From the NCBI GenBank assembly GCA_946412245.1, contig CAMKGM010000015.1, positions 1-55,268 on the forward strand: a stretch of DNA of 55,268 bases, in the 5' to 3' direction. The position numbers were made by a program, and so were the translations under genes. Shown here piece by piece: positions 50,105 to 55,268 of the stretch; the first letter of the stretch is position 1, and each line of letters starts with the position of its first letter. The DNA is from an uncultured Bacteroidales bacterium. GTDB taxonomy: Bacteria; Bacteroidota; Bacteroidia; Bacteroidales; Muribaculaceae. A model generated the notes under the pieces. It made no database searches, was not told where the DNA came from, and worked only from the letters and a program-made list of their open reading frames with translations.

Positions 50105-51151
50105 ATGACCATTAAACAAGAAACAATAGTGACGCCCCGGGGCGAGATTAAGATGTACACGCTGGTGAATGCGTGCGGCGCTGCTGTGCGACTGAGTTCG
50201 CTGGGAGCGGGCATCGTGTCGCTGACGGCACCCGACCGCAAGGGCAAGATGGCCGATGTGGTGCTGGGCTATACCCACGCCGATGACTACTTCTACGACG
50301 GCCCTTGCGCCGGCAAGATTCCCGGCCGTTATGCTAACCGCATTGCACGTGGCCAATTCTCACTCGACGGCAAGGACTACCAACTGGCCATCAACAATGG
50401 GCCAAATGCCCTGCATGGCGGTCCCGAGGGCTTCAGCAACAAGCTGTGGGAGAGCGAAGCCACCGACAGTGGCGTAACCTTCACCCTTGTGAGCCCTGAT
50501 GGCGACGAACACTACCCCGGCACACTGCGGGTGCAAGCGCGCTACACTTGGAGCGACACCAACGAGTTGCGACTGGACATCACCGCCACTACCGACAAGA
50601 AGACGGTAGTGAACTTGACAAACCACACCTACTGGAATTTGGCCGGAGAGAATAGCGGCACGGCACTGGATCACGAACTGCAGCTAATGTGCTCGCGCTA
50701 CCTGCCCACCGACGAGACGCTGATTCCAACCGGCGAGATGGCTCCCGTGGAGGACACTCCGATGGACTTCAGGCAGCCTAAACGGTTAGGACAGGACATC
50801 CGCCAAGATTTCCCCGCGCTGAACTACGGCAAGGGCTATGACAATTGCTGGGTGGTAGACGACTGGCAGGCGGGCGAACTGAAGCAGGTGGCGAGTTTGC
50901 ATGAGCCCACGAGCGGCCGAATGCTTGAAATCTCAACCACACAACCCGCGGCACAGGTCTACACCGGCAACTGGCTCGCCGGCTCACCCCTGAACAAGGG
51001 CGGTTTGCGACCCTATAACGACTACGACGGCGTGGCCATTGAGTGCCAGGGGATGCCCGACGCACCCAACCACCCCAACTTCCCCTCGCAAGTGCTCAGC
51101 CCGGGCGAAACCTACCGCCACACCATCGTATTTGCGCTCAAAACGATTTAA
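50105..51151 (+). CDS. galM: Aldose 1-epimerase
   Basis: GalM interconverts alpha and beta anomers of galactose, glucose and related sugars. It has 348 residues. NRIARGQFSLDGKDYQL and HGGPEGFSNKLWE carry the substrate histidine region, NLTNHTYWNLAGE the catalytic acid histidine, and VAIECQGMPDAPNHPNF the catalytic base glutamate. No signal peptide is seen, so it is cytosolic. The transporter gene starts 18 bp downstream, so the two are likely one unit for uptake and use of a disaccharide or hexose. Confidence 0.96.
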   Translation: MTIKQETIVTPRGEIKMYTLVNACGAAVRLSSLGAGIVSLTAPDRKGKMADVVLGYTHADDYFYDGPCAGKIPGRYANRIARGQFSLDGKDYQLAINNGPNALHGGPEGFSNKLWESEATDSGVTFTLVSPDGDEHYPGTLRVQARYTWSDTNELRLDITATTDKKTVVNLTNHTYWNLAGENSGTALDHELQLMCSRYLPTDETLIPTGEMAPVEDTPMDFRQPKRLGQDIRQDFPALNYGKGYDNCWVVDDWQAGELKQVASLHEPTSGRMLEISTTQPAAQVYTGNWLAGSPLNKGGLRPYNDYDGVAIECQGMPDAPNHPNFPSQVLSPGETYRHTIVFALKTI

Positions 51152-51169
51152 TTATCAAAATTCTACAAT

Positions 51170-52507
51170 ATGAAAACAAAACCGAATTTAAGCGAGAAAC
51201 AACTGTGGAACATCAGTTTAGGTTTCTTTGGCGTGCAGATTGCCTATGCTCTGCAGACAGCCAACATCAGCCGAATTTTCCAAACTATGGGAGCCAACCC
51301 TAAGGCTCTGAGTTTCTTCTGGATCCTCCCCCCACTTATGGGTCTCATTGTTCAGCCCTTCGTTGGAAAGTGGAGCGACCGCACTTGGTGCAAATGGGGT
51401 CGTCGTGTTCCTTATCTCATTGCCGGTGCAGCCGTTTCAGTTATTGTCATGTGCCTGTTGCCTAATGCCGGAAAACTGAGCAGCGTATTTTGGGTTGCCA
51501 TGCTTTTGGGCACCATCATTCTCATGTTGCTCGACACCAGCCTTAACATGGCCATGCAGCCGTTCAAGATGATGGTGGGCGATATGGTGAACGAGAAACA
51601 AAAGACACGCGCTTACTCTATCCAAAGTTTGCTGGTCAACGCAGGTCAAGTTGTGGGATCGGTATTGCCTTTCGCGCTGGCATGGTTCGGAATGAGCAAA
51701 GATGCATCTCAAGGCGTTCCCGCCAATCTCACTTGGTCGTTCTACATTGGTGCAGCAGTGCTTATTCTGTGTGTTATCTACACTTGCATAAATGTCAAGG
51801 AGATGCCGCCAGAAGAATTTGCTCAGTACCAAGAGCCCAAACCCGAAGAAGAGAAGAAAGAAAGTATGCTTTCACTGCTCAAAAAAGCCCCATCCACATT
51901 CTGGCAAGTGGGACTTGTGCAGTTCTTCTGCTGGGCTGCTTTCTTGTTCATGTGGAACTATACAACAGGAACAATAGCCGAAACATGCTGGAACACATTC
52001 GACTCCAAATCGGCAGCATTCCAGAGTGCAGGTGACTGGGTCGGTGTAATTTTTGGCGTTGAATCAATTGCAGCAGTTCTTTGGGCTATGGTTATTCCGC
52101 GTTTCAAAGAGCGCAAGCAAGCCTATATCGTAAGCATTCTGCTCGGTGCTGTGGGTTTTGCCATGATTCCGTTCATCACCAATCAGTATGTGCTCATTCT
52201 GCCACTTGCGCTCATTGGATGCACATGGTCTGCAATGCTCGCCCTTCCCTTTACCATTGTCACCAATGCGCTTGAAGGTGACACCCACATGGGCACATAT
52301 CTGGGCCTATTCAATGGCACCATCTGCATTCCACAGATTGTAGCGAGTGTAGCAGGCTTCGGTTTCATGTGGATTTTTGAACAATTCGGCGGAACCATGA
52401 AGTACATGATGTTCGTTTCTGCTATTTTGCTAGCATGTGGTGCATTCTTCGTGCTCAAAATCAAAGAACAGCATGGCAAGAAGGCTGTCGCAAAAGAAGA
52501 AGTCTAA
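51170..52507 (+). CDS. SLC45-type MFS sugar transporter
   Basis: This 445-residue major facilitator has 12 predicted helices. After the second helix comes GKWSDRTWCKWGRRVPYL, the A-loop signature of the SLC45/sucrose-transporter-like group. A charged central loop (EEFAQYQEPKPEEEKKE) splits the two halves. Bacteroidetes members are usually found with maltose or alpha-glucan genes. Pairing with galM supports uptake of maltose, sucrose or a hexose. A good terminator follows. Confidence 0.92.
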   Translation: MKTKPNLSEKQLWNISLGFFGVQIAYALQTANISRIFQTMGANPKALSFFWILPPLMGLIVQPFVGKWSDRTWCKWGRRVPYLIAGAAVSVIVMCLLPNAGKLSSVFWVAMLLGTIILMLLDTSLNMAMQPFKMMVGDMVNEKQKTRAYSIQSLLVNAGQVVGSVLPFALAWFGMSKDASQGVPANLTWSFYIGAAVLILCVIYTCINVKEMPPEEFAQYQEPKPEEEKKESMLSLLKKAPSTFWQVGLVQFFCWAAFLFMWNYTTGTIAETCWNTFDSKSAAFQSAGDWVGVIFGVESIAAVLWAMVIPRFKERKQAYIVSILLGAVGFAMIPFITNQYVLILPLALIGCTWSAMLALPFTIVTNALEGDTHMGTYLGLFNGTICIPQIVASVAGFGFMWIFEQFGGTMKYMMFVSAILLACGAFFVLKIKEQHGKKAVAKEEV

Positions 52508-52535
52508 CGATTTCATCATCACTTTTCATCGCATC

Positions 52536-52576
52536 AAGTGTGCTGCCCCCTCTCGGGCGGCACACTTTGTTTTTTT
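52536..52576 (+). terminator. Terminator of the galM-transporter unit
   Basis: AAGTGTGCTGCCC (52536-52548) and GGGCGGCACACTT (52555-52567) form a 13-bp stem with one G-T pair, followed by TGTTTTTTT. Confidence 0.9.
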
Positions 52577-52597
52577 AAGGCGATTGGCAGTTGGCAG

Positions 52598-52675
52598 TTC
52601 TAGATGTTCTAGATGTTCTAGATGTTCTAGATGTTCTAGATGTTCTAGCAGCACTATATGTTCTTGATGCGCTAG
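52598..52675. repeat. 9-bp CTAG array, upstream copy
   Basis: CTAG starts at 52600, 52609, 52618, 52627, 52636, 52645 and 52672. The two positions skipped hold CTAT (52654) and CTTG (52663). The main unit is TTCTAGATG. Confidence 0.9.
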
Positions 52676-52821
52676 ACGGGATGGGTGGGATGGATGAGTT
52701 ATTTGGGAATGTTGGGAAAGCTGGGAAAGTTGGGAAATCATGGAAACTTGTGTGTTTGGCTTGATTAATTGGCTGACTCTGAACAACATTAAACACTTCC
52801 ATATCATACCGCGAACGTGTG

Positions 52822-52903
52822 CTTTCGTACTGCGTTCGTGTGCTTTCATACTGCGTTCGTGTACTTTCGTACTGCGTTCGTGTGCTTTCGTACTGCGTTC
52901 GTG
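52822..52903. repeat. 21-bp tandem repeat
   Basis: CTTTC(G/A)TACTGCGTTCGTG units begin at 52822, 52843, 52864 and 52885, exactly 21 bp apart. Confidence 0.85.
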
Positions 52904-53104
52904 CCTCAGAGTTCCCGGAGGACATGGAGGGCTCCGTTAAACAGACTTCAAAATGATTAAAAACTTATCAAAGATCGTGAGTGTGCGGGCAAAGATATAT
53001 GACAGAAATACGACCAGCAATGTTAGTCACACAAATGGAGGGAATGCCAAATGGATATTTCTAATTAAGATAATAGATGAAATCAATAAACATGTATAGA
53101 CTTT

Positions 53105-53135
53105 TTTGATTTATTAAATATTATTATTAAATTTG
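53105..53135 (+). promoter_or_regulatory. Promoter of the BspA-family gene
   Basis: TTTG (53105-53108), a 19-nt spacer and TAAATTTG (53128-53135). The leader is about 85 nt. Confidence 0.8.
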
Positions 53136-53225
53136 CAAACAAAGTTATCATTTTAAAATATTATTTTTATCTAATTAAAATAATCCAGAAATAAACATCA
53201 AGAAATAACTTCAAATCATATAGCT

Positions 53226-55085
53226 ATGAAACGATTATTTATTTTCCTAGTGACGATGACGGCCTGCGTTGCAGCATGGGCAGCCGAAGGCTATGCGGTT
53301 TACACCCCTGGCAACACCACGCTTACCTTCTATTACGGAGATAAGCCTGCAGGAGCTTATAGTCTGAATACATCAAGCTATATTCCAAAGTGGTATGAGG
53401 ACCACACCAATGTCAATGTAACGCGAGTGGTCTTTGATCCCTCGTTTGCCCAAGCACGCCCCACTAGTACTTATTTTTGGTTTGATGAAATGGATAAACT
53501 TACTACAATCACGGGCTTAAATTACTTAAACACGAGCGAAGTGAATAATATGTCAGGAATGTTCCGCAAATGTAACAGTCTTACTAGTCTTGACCTTAGC
53601 AACTTCAATACTTCGAAAGTTACTGATATGTCAGCTATGTTTATCAAATGTACAGAACTAACCACTCTTGACCTTAGTAGCTTCAACACAGAAAATGTGA
53701 CCAACATGAATTGCATGTTTGAAGATTGCTCAAGTCTTGTGAGCCTCAATGTGGGCAGCTTCAATACTTCTAAGGTAACTGACATGTATTGCTTGTTTAA
53801 TGCTTGTAAAAACCTTGAAAATCTTAACCTGAGCAGTTTCAACACCTCGAAAGTTGAAAACATGGGGATGATGTTCTGTTTATGCGCAAAGCTGAATAGC
53901 CTTGACCTGAGCAGTTTCAATACATCGAGTGTGGATAATATGAATCAAATGTTCGCTAACTGCGTAAACTTGACGAACCTTAACCTTAGTAGTTTTAATA
54001 CTTCTAAAGTGACTCACATGGATGATATGTTCTATAATTGCAGCAAGCTAGTCACACTTGATTTGAGCAGTTTCAACACTTCAAAAGTAGAACGAATGAC
54101 CAATATGTTCCAGAAATGTTCTAATCTTAAAACAATTATTGCGGGTAATTGGAGCACAGCGTCATTGTTAAATTCATACTATATGTTTGAAGGATGCACT
54201 TCGTTAGTGGGTGGTGCAGGAACCACCTATAGTTCAAGTCACACTGATGCCTCTTATGCTCATGTTGATGGTGGTCCCAGCAACCCAGGCTATTTCACCG
54301 GTGAAGTCTATGACCTTTGGATCAATGACATACAAGTGGCTGGCGGGAACTGTAACGACCTCAGTGGCATTACTGGTGTGAGCGGCACGATGAAATATGA
54401 TGCGTCGAGCAAGACGCTGACGCTTGATAATGCCAGGTTGACTTGTGGTGCGGTGCTTAACAAAGCGTGCATAAGAAGTGACATAGACGGACTGACCATC
54501 AGCCTGAAGGGTACCAATAGCATCTTAGTGACGCCAAATGCCTCTGATGTGGTTGGGATGGTGCTGGCCAACACTACGATAACAGGAGGTGACACACTTG
54601 CGATACAAGGGCGGCGGGTCGGCATCGCCATTAAAGGTGGTAAGACCGTAACGATCAATAATGTCCACAACCTGGTAGTTAGAGGCACAAATGGTATCTA
54701 TTCTTCCACCCCGAGCAACACCAAATTGGTTGTCAAGGGAAGCGGGACTAATGTGCTTGCCACTGGCTCTCAAGGTGCAATACGGGGCATGGGTGACTTG
54801 GATCTGGAAGATGGTCTGAGTTTCATTGAACCCGAAGGAGGCTATTTCAGTAATGCTGCCATGTATGATGCAAGCGGCAATGTCGCCACCCGAGTTGTCA
54901 TCGGCAACAATCTGCGCGGTGACGTGAACGGCGACGGAGCCGTGAATGTAAGCGATGTCACCACCCTCGTCAACATGATTCTGTTCGTCATCCCAAAGGA
55001 CATGACCCGTGGCGACGTTGACGGCAATGGCATTGTCAACGTCTCCGACGTCACCGCCCTCGTCAACATCATCCTCAAGCAATGA
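53226..55085 (+). CDS. BspA-family leucine-rich repeat surface protein with dockerin-like C-terminus
   Basis: This 619-residue exported protein has signal MKRLFIFLVTMTACVAAWA. From about residue 105 there are seven 26-residue repeats of the DUF285/BspA type (MxxMFxxCxxLTxLDLSxFNTSKVTD) and one or two decayed copies. A beta-helical carbohydrate-dataset-like domain follows (about 360-550). The last 58 residues carry two EF-hand-like loops, GDVNGDGAVNVSDV and GDVDGNGIVNVSDV, nearly the same as in the endonuclease I. BspA proteins mediate adhesion to host or bacterial surfaces. A paralogue with almost the same signal peptide starts 117 bp downstream. Confidence 0.9.
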   Translation: MKRLFIFLVTMTACVAAWAAEGYAVYTPGNTTLTFYYGDKPAGAYSLNTSSYIPKWYEDHTNVNVTRVVFDPSFAQARPTSTYFWFDEMDKLTTITGLNYLNTSEVNNMSGMFRKCNSLTSLDLSNFNTSKVTDMSAMFIKCTELTTLDLSSFNTENVTNMNCMFEDCSSLVSLNVGSFNTSKVTDMYCLFNACKNLENLNLSSFNTSKVENMGMMFCLCAKLNSLDLSSFNTSSVDNMNQMFANCVNLTNLNLSSFNTSKVTHMDDMFYNCSKLVTLDLSSFNTSKVERMTNMFQKCSNLKTIIAGNWSTASLLNSYYMFEGCTSLVGGAGTTYSSSHTDASYAHVDGGPSNPGYFTGEVYDLWINDIQVAGGNCNDLSGITGVSGTMKYDASSKTLTLDNARLTCGAVLNKACIRSDIDGLTISLKGTNSILVTPNASDVVGMVLANTTITGGDTLAIQGRRVGIAIKGGKTVTINNVHNLVVRGTNGIYSSTPSNTKLVVKGSGTNVLATGSQGAIRGMGDLDLEDGLSFIEPEGGYFSNAAMYDASGNVATRVVIGNNLRGDVNGDGAVNVSDVTTLVNMILFVIPKDMTRGDVDGNGIVNVSDVTALVNIILKQ

Positions 55086-55107
55086 TGATAGTTGGTTCAG
55101 ATGCCCT

Positions 55108-55165
55108 CTAGCCCCTCTAGCCCCTCTAGCATTTCTAGATAGTCTAGTAGGGCTAGAGCATCTAG
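55108..55165. repeat. 9-bp CTAG array, downstream copy
   Basis: CTAG occurs at 55108, 55117, 55126, 55135, 55144, 55153 and 55162, exactly every 9 bp, while the five bases between vary. Confidence 0.9.
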
Positions 55166-55201
55166 AAAACTGAAAACTATAAACTTAAAAACAAACATAA
55201 T

Positions 55202-55268
55202 ATGAAACGATTTTTTATTCTTTTAGTGACAATGACGGCGTGCATGGCAGCATGGGCGGCCGAACCTT
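55202..55268 (+). CDS. Start of a second BspA-type secreted protein (runs off window)
   Basis: Only the first 22 residues are present: MKRFFILLVTMTACMAAWAAEP. This signal peptide matches that of the 53226 gene at nearly every position, so it is probably a tandem paralogue. No -7 box is seen in the 116-bp gap, which is filled by the CTAG array; co-transcription with the first gene is likely. Confidence 0.75.
   Translation, partial: MKRFFILLVTMTACMAAWAAEP

Larger units (their letters stand above)
52508..53225. other. Repeat-rich intergenic region upstream of the BspA gene
   Basis: It contains the transporter terminator (52536-52576), a 9-bp CTAG array (52598-52675), a TTGGGAAA-rich tract (52700-52740), a 21-bp array (52822-52903) and the BspA promoter (53105-53135). 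ORFs in it are repeat artefacts. Confidence 0.75.

Noticed and set aside
52575-52925. Minus-strand ORF with TQYESTR repeats
   Set aside because: It is the 21-bp and 9-bp arrays read in frame. The array also opens other frames, and there is no promoter or recognisable domain.

Overview
The window looks like chromosomal DNA of a gut-type Bacteroidales bacterium, most likely Muribaculaceae or Prevotellaceae. Supporting signs are many promoters of the Bacteroidetes type (TTTG, 18-20 nt, TAnnTTTG), the families DUF2851, DUF4251, PCMD and BspA, dockerin-like C-termini, a Wzc-type tyrosine kinase, a NamZ-type muramidase and inositol-lipid genes. Placement at family level is inference only.

Layout. 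1-4.5 kb: 3' end of valS, a small secreted 3D-domain protein and a Wzc-like kinase with a Gly-Tyr repeat tail. 5-12.8 kb: myo-inositol-phosphate synthase converges on a minus-strand gene set (pdxA, nucleotidyltransferase, ATP-grasp protein, CDP-alcohol transferase, HAD hydrolase, PIG-L-type deacetylase); together they look like a pathway for inositol-headgroup lipids. 12.8-16 kb: a secreted endonuclease I with a dockerin-like tail, and rlmN. 16-17.6 kb: a gene-free zone of nested and duplicated repeats. 17.6-31.3 kb: a TGS-type nucleoside kinase, a second secreted nuclease, a large secreted protein, a MerR regulator, alaS, a low-GC AAA/DUF4143 ATPase behind a triplicated promoter-like repeat, an iron-complex/cobalamin-type ABC importer and trpS. 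31.3-44.1 kb: tRNA-Phe, then DUF2851, PCMD, aroQ, an O-methyltransferase, rbfA, a LolC/E-type permease, a Rieske-like lipoprotein, a probable small RNA, a DUF4251 lipoprotein, and a muramidase / sodium symporter / WYL regulator set.

44.17-49.79 kb: a compact AT-rich integrative element inserted in the 3' end of tRNA-Leu(UAA). It is bounded by a 16-bp direct repeat and carries a tyrosine integrase, an excisionase-like HTH protein, four unknown proteins, an iteron-like TGTACA array with an AT-rich tract, and a terminase-small-subunit-like HTH protein. It rebuilds both the tRNA end and its terminator. It could be a phage satellite or a plasmid-like integrative element, and it is the best candidate here for an undescribed system.

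49.8-55.3 kb: the intact tRNA-Leu, galM with an SLC45-type sugar transporter, then tandem BspA-family surface proteins flanked by arrays in which CTAG recurs exactly every 9 bp.

All functions are read from motifs and context by eye. No database search or folding program was run, and promoter and hairpin calls are visual.
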